64,000 nucleotides of DNA. Source: Cornus controversa (taxonomy: Eukaryota > Streptophyta > Magnoliopsida > Cornales > Cornaceae). The notes beneath the pieces were generated by a model that ran no database searches, was not told the DNA's origin, and worked only from the letters and a program-made list of their open reading frames with translations. How positions within the stretch are numbered: position 1 is the first letter of the stretch; each line of letters starts with the position of its first letter. Positions 11,632 through 22,178 of this stretch are shown piece by piece. The stretch is taken from assembly GCA_026545225.1 (NCBI GenBank), contig CM048845.1, forward strand, positions 101,118,033-101,182,032, written 5' to 3'. The translations under genes were made by a program, and so were the position numbers.

Positions 11632-12805
11632 TGTAAATAGGTAGATGAGTTCTGCTATGAGGAATGACTATCACAGGACTGGAATGTAAGAGCTGAGAAG
11701 GATCAAGCTGATGAAGTAACCGGGAAACAATAATAGGAATGTGAGCTGGGTGCTAAATGGGAGAGAGAGAAAGCAAGAGTGATTCGGAGAGGGAGGGGGC
11801 ACTAGAATGATCCACATGTCACCACGCTATGGGATATTTATAGACCTCAGACATGGGGCTTATGACAGTTGTCATCCTACGTGGCACTTGGCCGCGTATC
11901 CCTTCCTTCACCACTCCCGGTTGTAACCATAAGCCTATACCCGTCGCGGGCTTGGTCATACCCGTGAGAAATGTTGTGATGGTGCCCGCGTAGAGTCACA
12001 CTAGTACAACTTTAGATGCTCATGGCCCAACGAGCCTTCCTCTCAATCCTCCATACCACAATTAACCCACCTTCCCGCCTGGAACCATGACGCCACATGC
12101 TTCATTATGACACCATGATCGCCCAGACCATATCACAGCCTGTACCTGTGCCTAAAATGGTCTGTGGAACACTGTAGCCTCATACTAATTCCCACTTCTC
12201 AATGCTAGAAGTAACGTCGCGACAAGTTACTTTCCATATTGAAGAGAGGAATTAATAGTCTTCTACATAGCCCCTGCTACAAGGATAACCACTCGGGATT
12301 GTGAGCTGGTTAAGCCACACAATGGCCAATTCGTCCATGGTTCCTTGTAACCCTTGAGAGTATGCCATGTTTGTCAATTTAGAAGTGTTTTATAGAATCA
12401 TACTCCTTTCAGAGTTGGTCCCAGAAAACACAATCTAATTAGCAAACATAACATGCCAGTCAGAGAGGATTGCCCCCAATCTTCTCACTCCCTGTGCTCT
12501 TTTATGCTTTGCTAACCCCCCCATGGGGATTGAACATTCTTTTTAAGTAACAATCCCTCCGCGGGGAAGGACCGTCCCAACGCGGGGAAGGGTCGACCCT
12601 GCGCAGGGAGAGACTGCCCGCGCATGGGTTAACCACGAGGGTGCATGTCCCCCGCGGGCTTAACCCATACGCGGGAAGGATGGCCCCGCGTAGGGCATTT
12701 TTTGTGAACTTCCTCTGGTGCTGAGCATTGTTCCCTTGGCTCCCTTCTCATTTTCTTATATCCTTTGTGCTCCTTTGTTCTCCTGTATTTTTATCCTTAT
12801 TTACA
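11632..12805 (-). repeat. Extra LTR in reverse orientation
   Basis: Reverse complement of the 1174-bp LTR, beginning TGTAAATAGGTAGATGAG and ending TTATTTACA. At several positions where the two forward LTRs differ, it agrees with the 3' LTR rather than the 5' LTR. One example is the CACCATC word after the TCTACGCGGG motif. It also has private changes. Confidence 0.92.
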
Positions 12806-13473
12806 TTTGCCCCCTTGTAAACAATGCTTATTTATGAAGTATTGTTTGCACCATCTTTTCTTCCCATTATATTATCCTTCCTTTGTACCACAAAGTTCTT
12901 TTCTCCAGAAAACTCTTATTTTCAGAGCCCATAATCCTTGTGCGGGTAGAGTACTAATCATGACTAGTTTTACCTGTAACCAAAATGACCCCTTTATCTC
13001 CATAAGCTTTTCATCTCTTTAATTACTTATTCCAGAGTATGCAGTCCCTTCGTGGAAGGATTACGTAGTGCTTTGTGTTTGTCTTCGTTCTGTCTTTGGT
13101 TTGTGTTCATAGCCGCGGGTGAGTTACCCAGTGTCATCTGTTCATTTAATTTCTTTGACTCTTTGTGTGGGGTTGCCCTGTTTTGTTTCTCTATTCCCTT
13201 ATCTTCTCTATTTTTCTGTTTTTCGCTTTCTTATTATTGCGATCTCCTTTTACCCATCATGCCCTCCACTTATTCGAGTAAATGCCTCAGATAGTTTTTA
13301 TAGCTGCAATGCTTCCTTTCTGAATTATAAAGTCCTTTCTTACTTTACTCGTGTGCATTAGAGCTAGCAATCCCTACGCGGGTAAGGTTCCATTTGCGAC
13401 CAGCCTTACTGTCTCTTCGGTTCCCGCGCCCAGTGTTTATATAGCCCACTATTTACACTTTTTTTCATCTAAA
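12806..13473 (-). repeat. Reversed copy of the 3' internal region
   Basis: Reverse complement of 26147-26842, starting with the polypurine tract complement TTTGCCCCCTTG and ending TTTCATCT, then AAA, then the forward 5' LTR. In the intact 3' region this DNA is the upstream region of the antisense PMD gene. Its TATA-like TTTATATAG (about 13434-13442) here points rightward into the 5' LTR and gag. The open frames in it (12765-13022, 13052-13294) are not recognisable proteins. Confidence 0.88.
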
Positions 13474-14647
13474 TGTAAATAAGGATAAAAATACAGGAGA
13501 ACAAAAGAGCACAAGGGATATGAGAAGAGGAGAAGGGAGCCAAGGGAACAATGCTCAGCACCAGAGGAAGTTCACAAAAAATGCCCTACGCGGGGCCATC
13601 CTTCCCGCGTATGGGTTAAGCCCGCGGGGGACATGCACCCGCGTGGTTAACCCATGCGCGGGCAGTCTCTCCCCGCGCTGGGTCGACCCTTCCCCGCGTA
13701 GGGACGATCCTTCCCCGCGGAGGGATTGTTACTTAAAAAGAATGTTCAATCCCCATGGGGGGGTTAGCAAAGCATAAAAGAGCACAGGGAGTGAGAAGAT
13801 TGGGGGCAATCCTCTCTGACGGGCATGTTATGTTTGCTAATTAGATTGTGTTTTCTGGGACCAACTCTGAAAGGAGTATGATTCTATAAAACACTTCTAA
13901 ATTGACAAACATAGCATACTCTCAAGGGTTACAGGGAACCATGGACGAATGGGCCATTTTGTGGCTTAACCAGCTCACAATCCCGAGTGGTTATCCTTGT
14001 AGCAGGGGCTATATAGAAGACTATTAATTCCTCTCTTCAATATGGAAAGTAACTTGTCGCGACGTTACTTCTAGTATTGAGAAGTGGGAATTAGTATGAG
14101 GCTACGATGTTCCACAGACCATTTTAGGCACATGTACAGGCTGTGATATAGTCTGGGCGATCATGGTGTCATAATGAAGCATGTGGCGTCATGGTCCCAG
14201 ACGGGAAGGTGGGTTGATTGTGGTATGGAGGATTGAGAAGAAGGCTCGTTGGGCCATGAGCATCTAAAGTTGTGCTAGTGTGACTCTACGCGGGCACTGT
14301 CACAACGTTTCTCACGGGTATGACCAAGCCCGTGATGGGTATAGGCTCATGGTTACAACTAGGAGTGGTGAAGGAAGGGATACGCGGCCAAGTGCCACGT
14401 AGGATGACAACTGTCATAAGGCCCATGCCTGAGGTCTATAAATATCCCATAGCTTGGTGACATGTGGATCATTCTAGTGCCCCCTCCCTCTCCGAATCAC
14501 TCTTGCTTTCTCTCTCTCCCATCTAGCACCCAGCTCACATTCCTATTATTGTTTCCCGGTTACTTCATCAGCTTGATCCTTCTCAGCTCTTACCTTCCAG
14601 TCATGTGATAGTCATTCCTCATAGTAGAACTCATCTACCTATTTACA
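13474..14647 (+). repeat. 5' LTR
   Basis: 1174 bp, TGTAAATA...TATTTACA. A GC-rich patch (about 13585-13730) is packed with CCCGCG/CGCGGG words. A TATA box TATAAATA lies at 14437-14444, followed by a CT-rich likely R/U5 leader. The 85-codon frame at 13520-13777 is produced by the GC-rich repeats, and no protein family is recognised. Confidence 0.92.
14437..14444 (+). promoter_or_regulatory. Predicted TATA box of the 5' LTR
   Basis: TATAAATA about 210 bp before the LTR end. The equivalent sites are 27806-27813 in the 3' LTR and TATTTATA at about 11835-11842 in the reversed LTR. Confidence 0.6.
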
Positions 14648-14668
14648 ATTGGCGACTTCACTGGGGAG
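14648..14668 (+). other. Primer-binding site
   Basis: TTGGCGACTTCACTGGGGA begins one base after the LTR-terminal CA, the position and TTGGCGAC form of PBSs in plant Tat-type elements. The primer tRNA was not identified. Confidence 0.65.
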
Positions 14669-14681
14669 GATTGCCTTTCAC

Positions 14682-16315
14682 ATGGCTGGTCAGCAGAATG
14701 TTAAGCGAAAAGGAAAGCAAGCTACACCAACTTCTCAAAGAACTGATCAAAATCCAGATCCAGTTAATCCTGTCAATTCAGGTGTTCCCCAACAAAGGCG
14801 TAAAGTACAAAGAAGGCAGAATCCACCAATAAATGTGACTCCTCCACAGTCTCAGGATAATATTCCCCCAATGATGCTCCAAGTACTAGCAAATATCCAA
14901 GAAACTCAAGTGCAGATCCTACAATTTTTGCGAACTCAGCAGTCTAGTCCTAGAGCAGAGCGATCACCTATTCCTGGTCGAGGGCAATCACCTCAGATAA
15001 CAGCTCCTGATGTAACAAAAAATCCTAGCAGAAAGGAATCTGACAATGATACCCAGCACACTGATAATGCCTCGTTTGTGACCATTGAGCAATTACAAGT
15101 AATTCTTAATTCCAAAAGAACACAACTATTGATATTGAGGTCCCACCGCCTTATGATCCCACCATATTATTAAGGCCATATCCGGAAGGATATTTTTCTC
15201 CAAAATTCAAGCAGTTTGACGGTAGGGAAGGAGATGCAAGGGAGCATATCGCGCGATTTATGGACGCGTTAGGTGCCTACAGAAATGATGAACAGCTTAA
15301 GCTCAGGGAATTCTCAAAATCCCTCACAGGAAGAGCTTACACTTGGTACATGAATTTTGTGCCAGGAATAGTGTTAACTTGGGCAGAAATGCTTGCTAAA
15401 TTCTATGAAAAATTCTTCACCACTGAGGAGCGAGTCACAATGTTGTCATTAACTCGGCACAAGCAAAAATTAGGAGAAGAGGTAGTCATATATGTCAAAC
15501 GTTTCCGCGAGATGTCGTTGGAATGCTTTGAGCCGACCTTAGAAGAGCAACTGATAAAAATATGCGTGGATGGTATGTTGAGAGAGTATCGGGTGCATTT
15601 AGTAAACCATGAGATAAAGACCTTCTCTGCCCTAATGAATAGTGCTAGGCGCTTGGGAGAAATTATTCCACCACCGGCCAAGGGAAATATCTTCCCGCGA
15701 AGGGCCACTGTTGCGGCAACTCTGAGTCAGATAAACAGCAATACAGGGAGAGTCCGACGGTCGAAACCCGCACCTTTGCCATTTGGTATTAAAGAGGCAA
15801 TATCATTATTAACTCAGTGGATAAAAGATGGTGTTGTCACCTTACCTGCGGTAGAAAGACTTTCTAGCAAAGAAGAAAAGGCAAAATTGAACTATTGCCC
15901 CTTCCACCGATCTGTGCGACATTGTCTAACTGATTGCTGGGCATTCAGGGGGATAGTACAGAAAAAGATCGCTGAAAAGAGCATAGACATTGCTGGAAAC
16001 AATGTTGTCAATAATCCATTCCCTCAGCATGCAGCAACCGTTGGTGTAATTGATCCAATGGACGAAGGAGAATACCAAGCTACGAATACAGATACAAATG
16101 CTCACATACATTGTTTCTTCAATGATCTTTCAATTCCGGAACAGATTAAGGAATTCTTAATAAGTCAAATCATGGCGGCTCTGGTTCATACTCGCAATGA
16201 ACCATCTAAACAAGATGCTACCAAGCAAGGAGAGATTGTCTTTTTAATGGCAGATAAGCAAGTCCCTTTCCCTCACAATCGACCGTTGTATGTACCAGTT
16301 ACAGTCAATGGTTGA
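14682..16315 (+). pseudogene. Retrotransposon gag (Retand type)
   Basis: Starts at ATG 14682 with a Pro/Gln-rich, basic N-terminal region. A frameshift between about 15110 and 15180 moves the reading into the frame open from about 15180. The retrotransposon gag core runs from about 15200 to 15640, with words such as FKQFDGREGDAREHI, RAYTWYMNFVPG and LVNHEIKTFSALM. After 15750 comes a Cys/His-containing linker (YCPFHRSVRHCLTDC). A TGA at 16313 (TGG in likely ancestors) ends this frame, which then continues in phase into protease. Gag would form the particle core and package RNA. Confidence 0.85.
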
Positions 16316-18023
16316 AATTTGAAAAGAGCTTTTCTTGATAGTGGGGCTTCAGTAAATATCATGCCATTGGCCACTTTAAAGGCAATACAATTCCCTGAGG
16401 TGAAGATCGTGCACCAACCTATAAGCGTTACAGCTTTCAATGGTGAACAACAAGCTACAATTGGATATGCAACAGTCGATCTAAAAGTAGGGAAAATTAG
16501 AACACCTACCAAGTTCCATGTCATAAAAGGTGAACCATCTTATCAGTTGTTGTTAGACAAACCCTAGATGCACGCGTATGGGGTCGTCCCATCCTCTTAT
16601 CATCAAGTTATGAAGGATAATTGGGGAAAGGGCACTATGACGCTTCGGGCTTCTAAAGACCTTTTTTGTCCGTCGGAGGCTCATTTTACCGATGCAATTT
16701 TCTTTAATGAATATACGGATGAAATGGCCAATAAGGAGGTTCGGGCCATTCCACTTCCCAAATGGGAGGATTTACAAGCAAGAGTATCTCCTAAGAGGCC
16801 CGCAGAGGAGGAAGTAAATTGGACTAAGGTAAAAATGGCAGATGGAAGGGTAGTATACAAGTTATGATGGGGCACGGGGACGGCGCTCCCGCCTGAAGCT
16901 CATGTCCCCAATACTGCCGAGGTTCTCATATGTGATGATGCCATAAGGCTTGCAGAAGAAGATGCTGCAAGTTTTCTGATAGAAGAAGAGCTCGAAGAAG
17001 TAGATATTGGAGATAGGGTCTTTCCGCGGCCCACATTGATCAACAAGAAACTTGATTCAAACTTAAAAATGGCCATTATACAGTTGTTGAAAGAGTACCA
17101 GGATGTGTTTGCGTGGGCATATGATCAGATGCCTGGACTTGATCCCAACTTAGTTGCTCACCAGCTTAATATAAATCCTTTCGCGGTGCCTGTCAAGCAG
17201 AAACAGAGGGCCTATCTTCCGGATTTGGAGATACGGATCAAAGAAGAAATCTAGAAGCTACTTAAAGCAGGGTTCATAAAACCCACTCAGCATCCCACAT
17301 AGCTTGCTAACATTGTGCCTGTACAAAAGAAAAATGGTCAGATTCAGATATGCGTTGATTATCGAGATCTCAACAAGGCTTGTCCAAAAGATGAATTTTC
17401 GCTGCCAAATATCGACACAATGGTGGATGCTACGGCAGGTCACGAGTTGTTTTCGTTAATGGATGGATTCAGTGGATATAATCAAATAAAGATGGCCCCC
17501 GAAGATGCGGAGAAAACAGCCTTCCGAACACCAATTGGAAATTTTCATTACACAGTCATGCCCTTCAGACTAAAAAATGCAGGCGCTACTTACCAACGGG
17601 CTATGATAGCAATTTTTTATGACATGATTCACCATGAAGTAGAAGATTATGTAGATGATTTAGTGGTGAAATCAAAGAAATGCATAGAGCACATACGAGA
17701 TTTAGAGAAGGTTCTTCGTAGATGCCGTGAATATAGCCAAAAGATGAACCCGATGAAGTGTGCCTTCGGTGTCTAGCAAGGAAAATTTTTGGGATGTATA
17801 GTCCATAGACAGGGTATTGATTTAGATCCCAGCAAGGCTAAAGCAATAATCGAAATGGATCCGCCGTGGACAAGAAAATTATTACGGGGTTTCATGGGAA
17901 AAGTATCATACTTAAGGCGTTTTATCCCAGCACTGGCAGAAGTTACTCATCCTCTAATCCCGTTAATGAAGGATAAAATTCCTTATATATGGAATGCCGA
18001 ACATCAGACTGCATTCGAGAAGG
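16316..18023 (+). pseudogene. Protease and reverse transcriptase (pol part 1)
   Basis: Same frame as gag, broken only by in-frame stops at 16565, 16865, 17252, 17300 and 17774. The aspartic protease active site is FLDSGASVNIMPL (about 16331). RT runs from about 17250 to 17980: VPVQKKNGQIQICVDYRDLN, FSLMDGFSGYNQI, TVMPFRLKNAGATYQ and the catalytic YVDDLVVKSK (about 17650). The IHRQGI-type thumb region follows. The reading stops at FEKV, where a solo LTR has inserted, and resumes after it in the correct phase. Confidence 0.88.
18019..18023. repeat. Target-site duplication GAAGG, left copy
   Basis: The second copy is at 19533-19537. The two bracket the solo LTR. Confidence 0.85.
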
Positions 18024-19532
18024 TGATAGGCGTTGAATGTTACGCATTCTAGCCTCTTAACTTATGTATTTTATTCTCTTAGTGATAGATTATTTTGTGA
18101 TTTTACTTTGTTTTAGTGTTTTCTGTATTTTCAGGGCCTTAATAATTATTTCAGTTAAAACCGTGATTTTGGGCTTTTAAAGAAGACATCCAAGATGGTG
18201 AGATGAAGCCTACATCAAGGAGATTCACTCAACCATTTATTTCAACTCAAATCAGCCCAAGAAAGAGGTCCAAGAGAATTACAGCTGCTTAAGAAGGTTT
18301 CGGGCCTGAAGCCCAAATCTGCGCATAATACAGTCTTAATCCCGTTTTGGAAAACGAACCAGAAGTCTTATTTACGAGCCTCAAATTGACATAATTCTCG
18401 CGTGGGGTTGAACGAAATTTGATTCTGCACACTTTTGTATTTCACGAAAATTCCGTGAATCGGACTTCTAGTGGGTCAAAAGTTGGGCAGAAGTCAGCAG
18501 GAAAAACCCACCTGATTAGTGCTGCGGGAAACCCTAATTAATTCCTAATTGGATTAGGACTTTGGTGAATTCTCTTGTGGAATAAAAGGAAGACTTGGAG
18601 GCTGAAGAGAGGGAGCTTACACAGAGATTGGAGAGTCTGAGAGGGTTGAGAAGAGAACAGAAACATATTGCAGAGCCATTGGAGAACGAAGTCATACGCG
18701 TAATTCAGAAAGATGATGTCTTCTTCCTCAACAGTTGAAGCTTCTTCTTCTACCATGAGCGGCTAGTTCATCCACTAGGGTTTTGATGTAGCCCTAACAA
18801 AGCATCAATGGTTTGATTGTTTTAATTATTGAGGACCTTTATATACATGCATAGATTGTGTAATTGTGAGGATTCTTATTAATGAATTGAGCAATAAAAG
18901 TCTTGTAAATTCAATCTCAATGATTTCTTATCTTGTCTTAGATATTTAGTTGTTGTTATTGAACTCAATCTCTTTTGTTTTCTGTGATCATGAGAGAGAT
19001 TATTACACAATGGTAATCACTGAATATATTGTTATGAGCTTTGATGGATTATGCCTAGAGAAGATGAACCATACTGCACCCTAGATTAGAGTAGTTAGGC
19101 AGATGGCCCATGCCAATCGAAGATAGTCCATGGCTTAGCCTTAATCATATGTTATCTTCTTGACGGATGAAGGTGAGCTTGTAGCCACCGACACCACTTA
19201 TGCATGATGTAATTCCCCTATAGTTGATTCAATTGACCATTGATTGTGGAGTTAGGGGTGAAGTCAAACACCCTAGGTTTCTCTCTTATTATCTTCATTA
19301 TCTGTTTACCTTTGATTTATTTTATTTTATCTTTTTAATTAGTTAAAAATCAGAATTCTTTTCTTATAAATTTAATTAGAATTAGTTCTGTGTTCCAACT
19401 CATCAGAACATAATCCCTGAGGTACGATACCCATTCATTTCGATAGCCCTATTCTGCAAGGAATTCGTTCTATTGCGAAGTGTGGAAAATTTTAATTGAT
19501 ATATTTTTTGAGTCACACTCACACACGAATCA
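18024..19532. mobile_element. Solo LTR nested in pol
   Basis: 1509 bp, TGAT...ATCA ends, flanked by a perfect GAAGG duplication. Removing it and one GAAGG restores a continuous pol frame across the RT/RNase H junction. It has no coding capacity. The 3' end carries CCCTGAGGTACGATAC and TCTGCAAGGAATTCG words seen in plant gypsy LTRs. The parent family differs from the host element. Confidence 0.88.
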
Positions 19533-20736
19533 GAAGGTGAAGGGAATTCTGACATCACCACAGACAATGACGGCTCCGATACCTGGAAAAGGATTGATCA
19601 TGTATTTAACTTCTACGGAGAAATCTATAGGTGCTTTGTTGGCTCAGGAGCATGAGCAAATAGAAAAACCTGTGTACTATATTAGTAGAGTACTCCGAGG
19701 AGCAGAGGTGCATTATACGCCGATAGAAAGACACTGTTTATCTCTGGTCTTCGCAGCACAGAAATTTAGGCACTATCTGTTGGCACATCCAGTTGAATTG
19801 ATCACAAAGAGTGACCCCGTCAGGTATTTGTTGTCAAAACCACTGTTGTCAGGAAAATTGGCTCGCTGGTTGCTCGCCCTATCTGAGTATCAGATTATAT
19901 ACTCAAATCCCAAGGCAGTAAAAAGTCAAGCTCTCGCTGATTTATTGGCTATGTTCTCGCGGGGGGAATCAGAACCGGATAGCATCTTTGATGTTGCAAT
20001 TTGTGATGAAATTTCATCAGAAGAAACAGATCTCTGGAAATTAGAATTTGATGGATCCTCCACAGAAAGAGGAAATGGCGCTGGCTTCATAATGACTAAT
20101 GAGAGGACAAAAGAGGAAATTTTCATGTCATACAGACTAGACTTCCCTTGTACTAATAATATGGCCGAATATGAGGCGTTGATACTAGGTCTGTCCGCAA
20201 GCTTGGCAACAGGAATACAGAAAATGGTGGTCTACGGTGACTCTAACTTGATAATCAAACAAATCAGAGGAGAATACTCGGTAAAGGAGCCTCGCCTTGC
20301 CACCTACCGGGATATTGTGCAAGAAATGATGAAGAACTTTCAATGCATAAAATTCGAGTACAAACCCCGAGCAAGTAACAGGCGATCAGATGCATTGGCT
20401 ACTTTGGGGTCTCAATTGGAATTAAAAGAAAATATAACAATGGTCAATCTTCTTCGTCGAACTCAACCCGCGACAATATTTTATGATCACCCAGAAGAGG
20501 AAGAAAGTGATTGGAGGAAGACAGTTATAAAAAAAATCAAACAATTGGGTGGGGTTAGAGATATGGTATTAGAAAAGCAGTACCAACTGGTTGCTAATAA
20601 GCTCTATCATCGCGGGCCGGACGGAGTATTGTCAAGATGTCTCGGGCCCAAAGAAGTTAAAAAAATACTGACAGAAGTACACAAGTCTTCTTGTGAAACA
20701 ACAGATATCAGCCTGTACCGAAGATTACAAAGATAA
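19533..20736 (+). pseudogene. RNase H plus archaeal-type RNase H (pol part 2)
   Basis: The first domain (about 19560-19930) is the usual retroelement RNase H: IGALLAQEHEQIEKPVYYIS, VHYTPIERHCLSLVFA and LVQ-like LSEYQIIY. The second domain (about 20035-20410) is a second RNase H with WKLEFDGSSTERGNGAGF, NNMAEYEALILGL, VVYGDSNLIIKQI and RASNRRSDALATLG, which match the D-E-D-D pattern. A dual RNase H is the hallmark of the Tat lineage. A TAA at 20734 (a Gln CAA with C to T is the simplest source) interrupts the frame before integrase. Confidence 0.88.
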
Positions 20737-22066
20737 GGGTACTTCTGGCCGACAATGAAAGAAGAGGCAGTAAAGGTACAAAAGGCATGCTCAGGCTATT
20801 GCTGTCTTACCGCGCACACTGAAACAAGTTTTGCTGAGATCTCAGACTGGAGAGACCAAAATGTGGAATACTTGCGAAAACAAACTCTACCTAGAGACAA
20901 AAAGGAAGCTTTCCGTCTACAAAGAAGAGCGAAGAGATTCTTTGAGGAAAACGGGGTATTATACCGGAAAGGGTTTAATGGTCGACCTTTGAGATGTTTG
21001 AAAGAAGAAGAAGCCCAGGAAGTCCTGAGACAAACGCATGGAATGGGACATCAAGGAGGACACAAACTCTTCCACCAATTGGTTGTGGCAGGGTATTACT
21101 GGCCCACCATGGAAAAAGATTCTTTGGATTATACGAAAAAGTGTTATATTTGCCAAATCCATGGGTCCATGATAAATGCCCCCGTGACAAGCCTACACAG
21201 CCTGATAACTCCATGGTCGTTTCACACTTGGGCATTGGATATTGTTGGACCAATTACACCGGTATCACGGGAGTATACATGGCTTCTGGTAACTACAGAA
21301 TTATTCTCAAAATGGGTAAAGGCTATCCCATTAAAAAAGGTTGTGGCAGTTAATGTAGCGAGGTTCATAAAGGAAAATATCATATACCGATTTGGAATAC
21401 CAAAAGTACTACTTTCAGATAATGGTACACCGTTTATTAACTCAATAATTAGAGAATTATTGGACAATTACATGGTGTCCCATCACATATCAACGCCTTA
21501 CTATCCAAAGGGGAATGGGCAAGCAGAGGCCAGTAATAAAACACTCATTCGGATTCTAAGTCGTTTGGTGCACGAAAATAAAAAAGAATGGGTCGAACAG
21601 CTGCCAATTGCATTATGGGCATACAGAATTACTCGAAAAAATTCCACAGGAGAAACACCTTACGCATTGGTGTATGACGCAGAGGTAGTGCTCCCCGCGG
21701 GACTTCAGATTGAGGCAATAAGATTGGCAGGGGAGAAGCGCAGATACTCAGAGACTAAGCCAATTAGAAGCCCTGGATGAAAAGAGGGAAAATGCCCAAA
21801 ACCACCATAAGGCTTATTTGGCAAACCAGTCGCGACATTATAACAAGAAGATACACCTGCGAGAGTTTAAGGTTGGAGAGTTGGTACTTAAGGTGGTACC
21901 TGCAATCATGAGGGGACAAGGAGTTCGAAAGTTTCAACCGAAGTGGGAGGGACCTTTTGAAATAAAGGAAGCAAATGAAAGTGGTTATTACAAGCTTGAA
22001 GAATTGGGAACCAATTTCAAGACAGGGCCTATAAATGTCAAATGGATAAAGAAATATTTGGCATAG
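20737..22066 (+). pseudogene. Integrase (pol part 3)
   Basis: The zinc-binding HHCC region is at about 21030-21160 (HGMGHQGGHKLFH, then CYIC). The DDE core runs from about 21215: ALDIVGPITP (first Asp), LLSDNGTPF (second Asp) and KGNGQAEASNKTL (Glu). A frameshift near 21745 moves the reading to the frame that ends at 22066 with VKWIKKYLA. The C-terminal part holds the GPFEI-type beta domain. The enzyme would insert the cDNA and, by family rule, make a 5-bp duplication, as seen at the outer ends. Confidence 0.9.
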
Positions 22067-22178
22067 AAATATTTGTGCCTTGTGCTACAAAAGAGTTCAA
22101 TAATAATAATAAAAAAAGGTGCAGTTACAATAAACTAGCAAAATACAGTTCAAAAACATGAGTCATCAAAAGAAAAAA

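Noticed and set aside
12765..13361. Several 80-85 codon frames in the reversed arm (and their mirror at 26285-26883)
   Set aside because: Low-complexity, hydrophobic T-rich translations of the antisense-gene promoter region. No motif.
11632..13473. Two separate nested retrotransposons in opposite orientation
   Set aside because: Considered first. The reversed part has no second LTR or own target duplication, and GATAT matches only across the whole compound, so a single integrated compound is preferred.
13520..13777. 85-codon frame found in both forward LTRs (also 26889-27146)
   Set aside because: It is generated by the CCCGCG-rich repeats, lacks any family motif, and conservation between LTRs is expected from their common origin.
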